5,310 bases of DNA from Alphaproteobacteria bacterium (GTDB lineage: Bacteria; Pseudomonadota; Alphaproteobacteria; SMXP01), in the NCBI GenBank assembly GCA_028280675.1, contig JANQLI010000136.1, positions 1 to 5,310 of the forward strand. Direction: 5' to 3'. How positions within the stretch are numbered: position 1 is the first letter of the stretch; each line of letters starts with the position of its first letter. Made by a program: the position numbers and the translations under genes. This document shows, piece by piece, positions 1 through 4,195 of the stretch. Below the pieces are notes generated by a model. That model searched no databases. It worked only from the letters and a program-made list of their open reading frames with translations, and had not been told where the DNA came from.

Positions 1-222
1 TAAAATATTGGGTCTTCCCTAAGATTTCTTGCAACACATTTCGCACCGCACCCTGCAGAGTTAACCCTAACAAATCCGTATGCGGTGTTAACCAACACAG
101 GGTCAATCTGCGAAGACGTGATCGCACCCTTCGTCTTTGGCCCGGCTCTTGCTCTTTTTCATGAGAAATTAAAGGCTCTGTGTCAGTGTGGGCCAATGAT
201 CTGATTTTGATGGGAACGACGG

Positions 223-852
223 ATGATACGCTTTTTGATCGCTTTTATATCTGTATGGAGTTTTTCAACCGCTGCGCAAGCGGGCGTGATTTATCATTGG
301 CAAGAACTGGGCACGAGCAAGGGCGGCGTTTCTTACGCGGGTCACATAGAGATCAGCGACGATGCTTATTTTGCACGCGTCGCACAAGTGGGGACCGCCG
401 GGTCTCCTTGCGGTGTGTGCCCGACACCCACTGACCCTTCACAATCGCCAGTGACCACATTTTCGATGCGTTTCACCCCCGCGACCATTTCATTTTCTGC
501 GAATGTGGTTTTTGCCGAGCTTTTCACTTTTGAAATTTATGCGTTTGATGTCCGCACGGATGGCGTCGGCCTGTTTGGATCGATTTATGCCAATGATACC
601 GGATCTGATATTTCGCTCGCCTCTGACCGGTTTGGCCTTTGGACCATTGATCAGAGCAATACGGACATTGGCGGTGCATGTGCGCAGACGGGGAGCCCGG
701 CTTGCCAAGGGGCCACGGGGCGCTGGGTGGTTGATCAGTCCACTGTACCTATCCCAGAACCGGCAGCGTTTCTGTTGATGCTCACCATGTTGGGTATGAT
801 GGGGTGTTTTCAGCGCCAGCGCCGTCAGCCTGTGACACTCTCCACGCAATAA
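223..852 (+). CDS. PEP-CTERM sorting domain protein, secreted, function unknown
   Basis: This is a 209-residue exported protein. Residues 1-20 form a Sec signal peptide: MIR, a hydrophobic stretch, then cleavage after AQA at 18-20. The C-terminus is a PEP-CTERM sorting signal: the PEP motif at 178-180, a hydrophobic segment at about 181-196, then a basic RQRR cluster at 198-201. In the family this tail is recognised and removed by an exosortase (EpsH/XrtA type), usually in exopolysaccharide-producing bacteria. The middle (21-174) is rich in Gly, Ser, Thr and aromatic residues and looks like a beta-rich extracellular domain. It has four cysteines: a CxxC at 63-66, plus 153 and 161. I recognise no catalytic domain. 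The ATG at 223 is chosen because it gives a complete signal peptide; the ribosome site upstream is weak. No exosortase gene is in the window. The gene converges on the tmRNA gene, and only a few bases separate its stop from the tmRNA terminator hairpin. Confidence 0.88.
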   Translation: MIRFLIAFISVWSFSTAAQAGVIYHWQELGTSKGGVSYAGHIEISDDAYFARVAQVGTAGSPCGVCPTPTDPSQSPVTTFSMRFTPATISFSANVVFAELFTFEIYAFDVRTDGVGLFGSIYANDTGSDISLASDRFGLWTIDQSNTDIGGACAQTGSPACQGATGRWVVDQSTVPIPEPAAFLLMLTMLGMMGCFQRQRRQPVTLSTQ

Positions 853-884
853 AGAAGTGGCGGCTTCTGTTGCCAGGTGCCGCC
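848..884 (-). terminator. Likely intrinsic terminator of ssrA
   Basis: On the minus strand, GGCGGC (884-879) pairs with GCCGCC (864-859). Inside, CTG-GCAA-CAG forms a second short stem capped by a GNRA-type tetraloop. A T-rich run, ACTTCTTTATT, follows at 858-848. The hairpin may also be the 3' end of the mature coding piece. Its tail runs into the last codons of the convergent PEP-CTERM gene, so on the plus strand it may also slow transcription out of that gene, though the T tract favours the minus direction. Confidence 0.6.
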
Positions 885-1069
885 GAACCCCGCCTCAACT
901 TAGGAAAAGCTGAGGAGTTCTAAGCGAAGTTCTCGCACTGCGTTACGCAGCGAGAGCGACTTCTCCTTCGTAGTTGTCATTTGCAACTATAATAGTGGAC
1001 CGATATCGGTGGTGCCTCACCGAGCGAAAGGTGTCACTTTTACACGTCTGTCGATCCTATTTCGCCCCC
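859..1069 (-). ncRNA. ssrA: tmRNA coding piece (mRNA-like half)
   Basis: The piece starts with GGGGGCG (1069-1063), the 5' strand of the acceptor stem, followed by a D-loop-like region with GGATCGAC. A 6-bp stem, TCGGTG (1023-1018) with CACCGA (1011-1006), lies just upstream of the tag and is a good candidate for stem 1 of pseudoknot PK1, the element that positions the resume codon. The tag frame follows. Its stop codon lies in the apical loop of a long hairpin (963-926, inner stem CTGCG-TTA-CGCAG on the plus strand), as in other tmRNAs. The 3' end probably lies at or near the terminator hairpin; the mature 3' end cannot be fixed from sequence. Confidence 0.85.
943..984 (-). other. ssrA: tmRNA-encoded proteolysis tag reading frame, ANDNYEGEVALAA
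   Basis: Thirteen sense codons, GCA AAT GAC AAC TAC and onward, are followed by TAA. They encode ANDNYEGEVALAA. With the alanine brought on the tmRNA itself, the finished tag would be AANDNYEGEVALAA. The AND start and the Ala-Leu-Ala-Ala end match SsrA tags. In the family the last residues are the signal for ClpXP and the N-terminal part binds the adaptor SspB. There is no ribosome binding site because the ribosome arrives by template switching. GCA at 984-982 is the resume codon. Confidence 0.93.
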
Positions 1070-1107
1070 ACAGAAACCCATCAGATCCGTCTTTCCTGAT
1101 GGGCTTG
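1070..1107 (-). other. ssrA: tmRNA intervening segment removed during processing
   Basis: These 38 nt separate the encoded CCA of the acceptor piece from the first G of the coding piece. They fold into a perfect 8-bp hairpin: CCCATCAG (1103-1096) pairs with CTGATGGG (1084-1077) around an 11-nt loop. Outside it, TGTGG (1072-1068) can pair with CCACA (1110-1106), which would bring the two mature ends together. In permuted tmRNAs such a segment is excised, with RNase P expected to make the mature 5' end of the coding piece. The boundaries are inferred from the acceptor-stem pairing. Confidence 0.8.
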
Positions 1108-1188
1108 TGGTGGAGGCGCCGGGTACCGCCCCCGGGTCCAGTCCGCTTATTATGTGTCCGTTTATCGCCATAGCTGGCAAGCCAGCAT
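1108..1188 (-). ncRNA. ssrA: tmRNA acceptor piece (3' half with T-arm and CCA)
   Basis: This is the first part of the precursor transcript and becomes the short alanine-accepting RNA. It opens with an inverted repeat, GCTGGC-TT-GCCAGC (1186-1173), likely a 5' hairpin. A single-stranded-looking AT-rich stretch follows. Then comes the T-arm (CCGGG, loop GGCGGTA, CCCGG; 1135-1119), the 3' strand of the acceptor stem (1118-1112), discriminator A at 1111 and CCA at 1110-1108. The T-loop lacks the usual TTCRANY pattern. The length of about 80 nt fits what is known for the acceptor piece of permuted tmRNAs. The 3' end is exact because CCA is encoded; the 5' end is estimated from the promoter and hairpin. 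Confidence 0.85.
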
Positions 1189-1190
1189 CC

Positions 1191-1198
1191 TTTATATA
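1191..1198 (-). promoter_or_regulatory. Candidate -10 region of the ssrA promoter
   Basis: Minus-strand TATATAAA lies immediately upstream of the first tmRNA hairpin, at the right place for a -10 box giving a start near 1188-1184. I see no convincing -35: TTCTTT at 1217-1212 is 14-15 nt away and is a poor match. Position supports the call more than sequence does. Confidence 0.4.
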
Positions 1199-1310
1199 GG
1201 CCCTAGAGGTTAAAGAATAAAGAGGGTGGAGTTGATTCGACTTTGGTCTTTAAGAAGTTGAGCTTCGATCAAATAACTACTTATTGTATATTCACCACAA
1301 TTTGAATTAA

Positions 1311-1326
1311 AGTCATCATATTGACT
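1311..1326. promoter_or_regulatory. Possible operator: AGTCA-tcatat-TGACT inverted repeat
   Basis: Two perfect 5-bp arms separated by 6 bp lie 24-39 bp upstream of the toxin start and overlap the weak -10 candidate. Antitoxins of HigA type commonly bind such palindromes to repress their own operon. The repeat is short, so chance is a real alternative. Confidence 0.25.
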
Positions 1327-1349
1327 AATAATAACATATAGGTTAGTAA

Positions 1350-1688
1350 ATGTGTGATAAGGAAGTGGTGGAATATGAGGACGAAGACGGTCAAAGCCCC
1401 TTTTCAACATGGTTTCTTAAGCTAAAAGCCCCAGCCGCTTTGAAAGTCACCACAGCGATTACAAAAATGGAGAATGGGAACTTTGGGGATGTGAAGCCAG
1501 TCGGGCAAGGCGTGAGTGAAACCCGTATTCATTTCCAACAAGGCTATCGCATTTATTTTGGGCGGGATGGCGATAAGCTAGTGGTCCTTTTGGGCGGCAG
1601 CACAAAAAAACGGCAAGATGCCGCAATCGAGAAAGCGCAAACACATTGGAAAACGTACAAGGCTCGCAAAAAGAAAGAACGCAACTAA
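1350..1688 (+). CDS. Type II toxin, RelE/ParE superfamily, HigB-like (addiction module killer protein)
   Basis: This is a 112-residue protein of the family annotated as phage-derived Gp49-like or addiction module killer proteins. Recognisable family blocks are FSTWFLKL (18-25), the ENGNFGDVKPVGQGVSETRI block (41-60), QGYRIYF (64-70) and LVVLLGGSTKKRQDAAIEKA (77-96), ending in a basic tail. Relatives in this superfamily are mostly ribosome-dependent mRNA nucleases held inactive by the partner antitoxin; the exact target of this one is inferred, not shown. The N-terminus is about 10 residues longer and more acidic than I expect before the first family block. The start has only a weak AGG at 1340-1342 as ribosome site. 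Toxin first and antitoxin second, one base apart, is the HigBA order. It is divergent from ssrA. Confidence 0.87.
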   Translation: MCDKEVVEYEDEDGQSPFSTWFLKLKAPAALKVTTAITKMENGNFGDVKPVGQGVSETRIHFQQGYRIYFGRDGDKLVVLLGGSTKKRQDAAIEKAQTHWKTYKARKKKERN

Positions 1689-1689
1689 G

Positions 1690-2007
1690 ATGGCATTAAC
1701 ACGAAAATTCAGAGAAACGGTCAAAGCCCGCGCCGAAAATGACCCGGACTTTCGCATAGGTCTTTTGACGGAGGCCGTAGAATGTTTTGTCAATGGTGAA
1801 GCAGCGACAGGCAAAGCCTTGTTGCGGGATTATATCAATGCAACGATTGGCTTTCAGGAACTGGCAAAAGCCACCAATAAAAAGCCGGAAAGTCTCATGC
1901 GTATGTTGAGTGACAAAGGTAATCCGCGAGCGGATAACCTATCCGAGGTATTCGCGGCGGTACGTGCCTATGAGGGGATAACCTTGCATGTCGCCGCGGC
2001 ACAATGA
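1690..2007 (+). CDS. HigA-like antitoxin, helix-turn-helix DNA-binding protein
   Basis: This 105-residue protein is the probable antidote of the preceding toxin. The N-terminal half (MALTRKFRETVKARAENDPDFR, then LLTEAVECFVNGEAATGKALLRDYINATIGF) matches a family of short transcriptional regulators found after RelE/HigB-type toxins. The C-terminal half carries a helix-turn-helix region: FQELAKATNKKPESLMRMLSD at about 56-76, then GNPRADNLSEVFAAV. In the family it binds and blocks the toxin and represses the operon. ATG at 1690 is preferred. It lies one base after the toxin stop, suits translational coupling, and gives the family's usual N-terminus. The same frame is open back to an ATG at 1618, but the extra 24 residues are only a basic by-product of the toxin coding sequence. 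Confidence 0.87.
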   Translation: MALTRKFRETVKARAENDPDFRIGLLTEAVECFVNGEAATGKALLRDYINATIGFQELAKATNKKPESLMRMLSDKGNPRADNLSEVFAAVRAYEGITLHVAAAQ

Positions 2008-2088
2008 TGTTATTTAGCTGGTGCAATCAATGGCAAAGTTTTCCTTTTTCACCTCTGTTAGCTTTTTATAACTGAGGTTTTATTGTTC

Positions 2089-2544
2089 ATGAAATTAACG
2101 CCCCAACAAATTGGAAAATGTGGTGAATTGCTGGTGCAATATCAGTTGTTGTCTCTTGGCGTTGAAACAGCTCACCTCACCACAGATGATGGCATCGATT
2201 TGGTTGCTTATTCACCCAAACGAGCTCAGCCTCTCACAATTCAGGTGAAAACCAACCTCAAACCAAAACCAGGGGGTGGTAAAGGTAAAGAAGCATTGGA
2301 TTGGTGGGTACCTGAGAAGAACCCTGCTGATTTATTGGCTCTAGTTGATTTATCAGGCGATCGTATTTGGTTGATGACGCATCAGGAGCTTTCTCAACTC
2401 GCACAACAAAAACCAAAGGATAAGTATCATATTTATATGTATGTTGATCCAACCGTAAAAGTGAAAAATCCGGAAAAGCTTGCATTCGTATTTGAGTTTG
2501 AGCGTTATCGATTAAAGAATAGAGTAGATGAGTTTTTTCATTGA
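2089..2544 (+). CDS. Small PD-(D/E)XK nuclease-like protein
   Basis: This is a 151-residue protein from the ATG at 2089. The first 60 residues show the PD-(D/E)XK fold signature: a helix with IGKCGE (Glu13), then DDGIDLVAY (Asp37) and TIQVKT (Gln52-x-Lys54). This pattern is shared with Holliday-junction-resolvase-like and restriction-type endonucleases, where the Asp and the Q/E-x-K residues bind metal and catalyse cleavage. The remainder (KEALDWWVPEKNPADLLALVDL and onward) resembles small uncharacterised members of this group. Substrate and role are unknown; defence or mobile-element maintenance are plausible. A GAGG at 2074-2077 sits 11 nt before the ATG and 5 nt before an in-frame TTG at 2083, so a TTG start two codons earlier is possible. 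The gene is strikingly AT-rich: 18 G+C in the 60 bases 2401-2460, against 31 in 3481-3540 within thyA, which suggests transfer. Confidence 0.72.
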   Translation: MKLTPQQIGKCGELLVQYQLLSLGVETAHLTTDDGIDLVAYSPKRAQPLTIQVKTNLKPKPGGGKGKEALDWWVPEKNPADLLALVDLSGDRIWLMTHQELSQLAQQKPKDKYHIYMYVDPTVKVKNPEKLAFVFEFERYRLKNRVDEFFH

Positions 2545-2578
2545 ACTAGGCGTCTCTCTAGCGGCAGCCTAATTCCAT

Positions 2579-2659
2579 TTATTTGCTGAAATGCGGAGCT
2601 GTCTGTAGCAGGGGCTCAGCATAGAGTGCGTAGGGATGGATCAAATCCCATTTGCTCAT
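2579..2659 (-). pseudogene. Truncated 5' end of an unidentified gene downstream of the sulfurtransferase remnant
   Basis: A 26-codon minus-strand frame, MSKWDLIHPYALYAEPLLQ and on to a TAA, begins with an ATG that overlaps the stop of the sulfurtransferase remnant (ATGA, 2659-2656). That overlap is typical of a second gene in an operon, and the residue mix looks like real protein. The frame stops at about the point where the AT-rich island begins, so I read it as the stump of a gene cut by that island. I do not recognise the protein. A chance short frame is the alternative. Confidence 0.35.
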
Positions 2660-2807
2660 TCGCCTGTTGTCATAGGCAGAGTCGGGTCATGCCCCCATTC
2701 CGAAAGCGAGCCGTCGTAGATCGCCACATCTGTATGACCGAGGAGGTACTGTGAAAGGCATTGAGTGTGGCACTAATGCTGCCGCCGCAATAGATGATCG
2801 TGTTGCG
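2656..2807 (-). pseudogene. Rhodanese-type sulfurtransferase C-terminal remnant, frameshifted
   Basis: On the minus strand, translation gives NTIIYCGGSISATLNAF, then after a one-base shift near 2752 gives QYLLGHTDVAIYDGSLSEWG and HDPTLPMTTGE, ending at TGA (2658-2656). This is the C-terminal end of thiosulfate/3-mercaptopyruvate sulfurtransferases: the active-site Cys loop (codon at 2789-2787), then the GxxDVxxYDGSxxEWxxDPxLP tail. One base is missing between the two halves; restoring it gives the length I expect from relatives. Everything before the Cys loop, several hundred codons in a full gene, is gone: upstream the sequence turns into the thyA leader. It is therefore a decayed fragment and cannot make an enzyme. 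Confidence 0.82.
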
Positions 2808-2858
2808 CCATGAAAGTTGTCCATGTAGAGGGTGGCTCATATTGCGGCTTTATCATTA

Positions 2859-2864
2859 TATACT
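2859..2864 (+). promoter_or_regulatory. Candidate -10 box for the thyA-folA operon
   Basis: TATACT matches the -10 consensus at five of six positions and lies 35 nt before the thyA start, so a leader of roughly 28 nt would result. No good -35 is found at 16-18 nt spacing. It lies between the sulfurtransferase remnant and thyA, where the operon promoter has to be unless one lies further upstream. Confidence 0.35.
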
Positions 2865-2899
2865 AGCCACAGCAGACAGAATCTGGAATCAGTCTCTCT

Positions 2900-3694
2900 A
2901 TGCAGCAATATCTCGATTTACTCCGCCATGTCCGCGACACAGGCGTGGAAAAAGGCGACCGCACGGGCACGGGGACGCGCTCTGTCTTCGGCTATCAGAT
3001 GCGTTTTGATTTGGCGGCGGGTTTCCCCTGCCTGACCACGAAAAAACTCCACCTTAAATCCATTATTCATGAACTTTTGTGGTTTCTCGCCGGAGACACC
3101 AATATTGCCTATCTTAAAGAGAACGGCGTCAGCATTTGGAATGAGTGGGCTGACGCGCAGGGCAATCTCGGTCCCGTCTACGGCCATCAATGGCGTAGCT
3201 GGCCGACGTCTGATGGCGGCACGGTGGATCAGATCAGCAATCTTGTGCAGCAGATTAAAACCAATCCCGATAGCCGTCGCTTGATTGTTAGCGCATGGAA
3301 CGTGGCTGATGTGGATCACATGGCGTTGCCGCCCTGTCATTGCCTGTTTCAATTCTATGTGGCGGACGGCAAGTTGTCCTGTCAGCTCTATCAACGGTCT
3401 GCAGACATTTTTCTCGGCGTGCCTTTTAACATTGCGTCTTATGCCTTGCTGACGCAAATGCTTGCGCAAGTGACAGGGCTTGAGGCGGGGGAGTTCGTCC
3501 ATACCTTTGGCGATGCGCATCTCTATCTCAATCATTTGGATCAAGCGAACGAGCAGTTAAGCCGCACGCCGGGCGCGCTCCCCACCATGCGCATCAATCC
3601 GGATGTTCGCGATATTTTCGCCTTTCGTTTCGAGGATTTCGAATTGCTGGATTATCATCCGCAGGCGCATATCAAAGCCCCTGTCGCTGTGTAG
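2900..3694 (+). CDS. thyA: Thymidylate synthase
   Basis: ThyA converts dUMP and 5,10-methylene-tetrahydrofolate to dTMP and dihydrofolate in the cytoplasm, the only de novo route to dTMP in organisms with this enzyme. At 264 residues it has the same length as E. coli ThyA and aligns without obvious gaps. The phosphate-binding loop DRTGTGT holds Arg21, HELLWFL follows at about 56-62, and GPVYGHQWR holds the folate-site Tyr94. PDSRRLIVSAWN carries the paired arginines supplied to the other subunit. LPPCHC holds the nucleophile Cys146, QLYQRSADIFLGVPFN holds Arg166, Asp169 and Asn177, and HLYLNH is near residue 207. The C-terminal IKAPVAV closes the active site. The ATG at 2900 gives the canonical MQQYLDLL start although its ribosome site is weak. 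It is the first gene of the operon with folA and the transporter. Confidence 0.98.
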   Translation: MQQYLDLLRHVRDTGVEKGDRTGTGTRSVFGYQMRFDLAAGFPCLTTKKLHLKSIIHELLWFLAGDTNIAYLKENGVSIWNEWADAQGNLGPVYGHQWRSWPTSDGGTVDQISNLVQQIKTNPDSRRLIVSAWNVADVDHMALPPCHCLFQFYVADGKLSCQLYQRSADIFLGVPFNIASYALLTQMLAQVTGLEAGEFVHTFGDAHLYLNHLDQANEQLSRTPGALPTMRINPDVRDIFAFRFEDFELLDYHPQAHIKAPVAV

Positions 3695-3698
3695 GAGG
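3693..3698 (+). promoter_or_regulatory. Shine-Dalgarno AGGAGG of folA overlapping the thyA stop
   Basis: AGGAGG begins inside the TAG stop of thyA and is spaced 5 nt from the folA ATG at 3704. It fixes the folA start and ties its translation to termination on thyA. It is the strongest ribosome site in the window. Confidence 0.85.
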
Positions 3699-3703
3699 CC
3701 GCC

Positions 3704-4195
3704 ATGCGTCTTTCTCTTATTGTGGCCATCGCGGATAACGGTGTCATTGGTAAAGACAATGGTATTCCCTGGCGCATATCAGCCGACATGAAACATTTTA
3801 AAGCAACCACAATGGGCAAGCCCATCATCATGGGGCGTAAAACCTGGGAAAGTTTGGGCAAGCCGTTGCCAGGGCGTAAGAATATCGTTGTGACACGGAC
3901 GTTATGGATTCCTTTTGAGGAGGTGGAGGTTGTGCCTGATTTTGACACCGCCTACCTTGCGGCCACAAAAGAGGCGCCTGAGGAAGTCATGGTGATTGGC
4001 GGCGCCGCAATTTATGCAGAAGCCTTGCCCAAAGCGGACCGGATCTATCTCACCGAGGTGCATGGCGATGTGGATGGTGACACCTCTTTCCCGGATTTCG
4101 ATCGCGATCAATGGCGTGAAGTGTCGCGCGCATTTGTTGCCCGAGATGACAAAGCGAGCCATGATTGCAGCTTCGTGGTGCTTGATCGCGCATGA
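3704..4195 (+). CDS. folA: Dihydrofolate reductase
   Basis: FolA reduces dihydrofolate to tetrahydrofolate with NADPH, restoring the cofactor that ThyA oxidises. The protein has 163 residues, against 159 in E. coli. Visible marks are the N-terminal strand LSLIVAIADNGVIG and the substrate-site PWRISADMKHFK with the proton-relay Asp28. Next come the NADPH-binding IIMGRKTWESL, LPGRKN with Arg58 for the folate glutamate tail, and the VMVIGG motif (Gly99-Gly100) with IY after it. The last is IYLTEV with Thr117, which bonds to Asp28 in this family, followed by GDTSFPDF. All key residues are present, so it should be active and sensitive to trimethoprim-class inhibitors unless a subtle change says otherwise. 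It starts 9 bases after the thyA stop and overlaps the next gene by 4 bases. Confidence 0.97.
   Translation: MRLSLIVAIADNGVIGKDNGIPWRISADMKHFKATTMGKPIIMGRKTWESLGKPLPGRKNIVVTRTLWIPFEEVEVVPDFDTAYLAATKEAPEEVMVIGGAAIYAEALPKADRIYLTEVHGDVDGDTSFPDFDRDQWREVSRAFVARDDKASHDCSFVVLDRA

Larger units (their letters stand above)
859..1188 (-). ncRNA. ssrA: transfer-messenger RNA, circularly permuted two-piece (alphaproteobacterial type)
   Basis: tmRNA, charged with alanine and working with SmpB, enters stalled ribosomes, replaces the broken mRNA and adds a degradation tag. Read on the minus strand, the gene order is permuted. An acceptor piece (about 1188-1108) ends in an encoded CCA, then comes an intervening segment (1107-1070), then the coding piece (from 1069). 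The call rests on independent marks. The 5' GGGGGCG (1069-1063) pairs over 7 bp with CGCCTCC (1118-1112), leaving a G3-U70 wobble, the alanyl-tRNA synthetase identity element. Discriminator A and CCA follow at 1111-1108. A 5-bp T-stem with a 7-nt loop (1135-1119) directly abuts the acceptor stem. A GGATCGAC motif resembles the E. coli D-loop GGATTCGAC. A pseudoknot-like stem precedes the GCA resume codon, and the frame reads ANDNYEGEVALAA then TAA. The outer ends are approximate. It is divergent from the toxin gene and convergent with the PEP-CTERM gene. Confidence 0.95.
1189..1349. promoter_or_regulatory. Divergent AT-rich intergenic region between ssrA and the toxin gene
   Basis: This region must carry the minus-strand ssrA promoter and the plus-strand promoter of the toxin-antitoxin operon. 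It is clearly AT-richer than the flanking core genes. On the plus strand, TTGAAT (1302-1307) and TAATAA (1326-1331), spaced by 18 nt, are a weak possible -35/-10 pair. An inverted repeat lies at 1311-1326. I see no open frame of significance and no tRNA. Confidence 0.4.

Noticed and set aside
85..98. GTGTT-aacc-AACAC inverted repeat and a repeated GTTAACC (60-66 and 87-93) upstream of the PEP-CTERM gene
   Set aside because: They are too short and have no adjacent promoter elements, so chance is likely. No other feature could be supported in 1-222.
926..963. Long hairpin after the PEP-CTERM gene, first read as its transcription terminator
   Set aside because: It is the tag-region hairpin of the tmRNA on the other strand, with the tag stop codon in its loop, and no T tract follows on the plus strand.
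999..1010. 12-bp palindrome ACCGATATCGGT, considered as an operator
   Set aside because: It lies inside the tmRNA coding piece next to the predicted pseudoknot, so RNA structure is the simpler explanation.
1077..1103. Perfect 8-bp inverted repeat, considered as a terminator or mobile-element end
   Set aside because: It falls exactly in the tmRNA intervening segment between the encoded CCA and the 5' G run, which explains it.
1618..1689. 24-codon upstream extension of the antitoxin with a highly basic sequence
   Set aside because: It lies wholly within the toxin gene in another frame; the ATG at 1690, one base after the toxin stop, gives the family's normal N-terminus.
2547..2571. TAGGC/GCCTA inverted repeat after the nuclease-like gene, considered as its terminator
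   Set aside because: It has only 5 bp with a 15-nt loop and a broken T-rich tail; too weak to call.
1260..2580. Search for a partial duplicate of the tmRNA 3' end or CCA region marking an integration site
   Set aside because: By eye I found no repeat of the acceptor-stem or T-arm sequence in or after the island, and no integrase gene.
2918..3544. 208-codon open frame antisense to thyA
   Set aside because: It is a shadow of the thyA codon pattern on the opposite strand, with no protein-family features.
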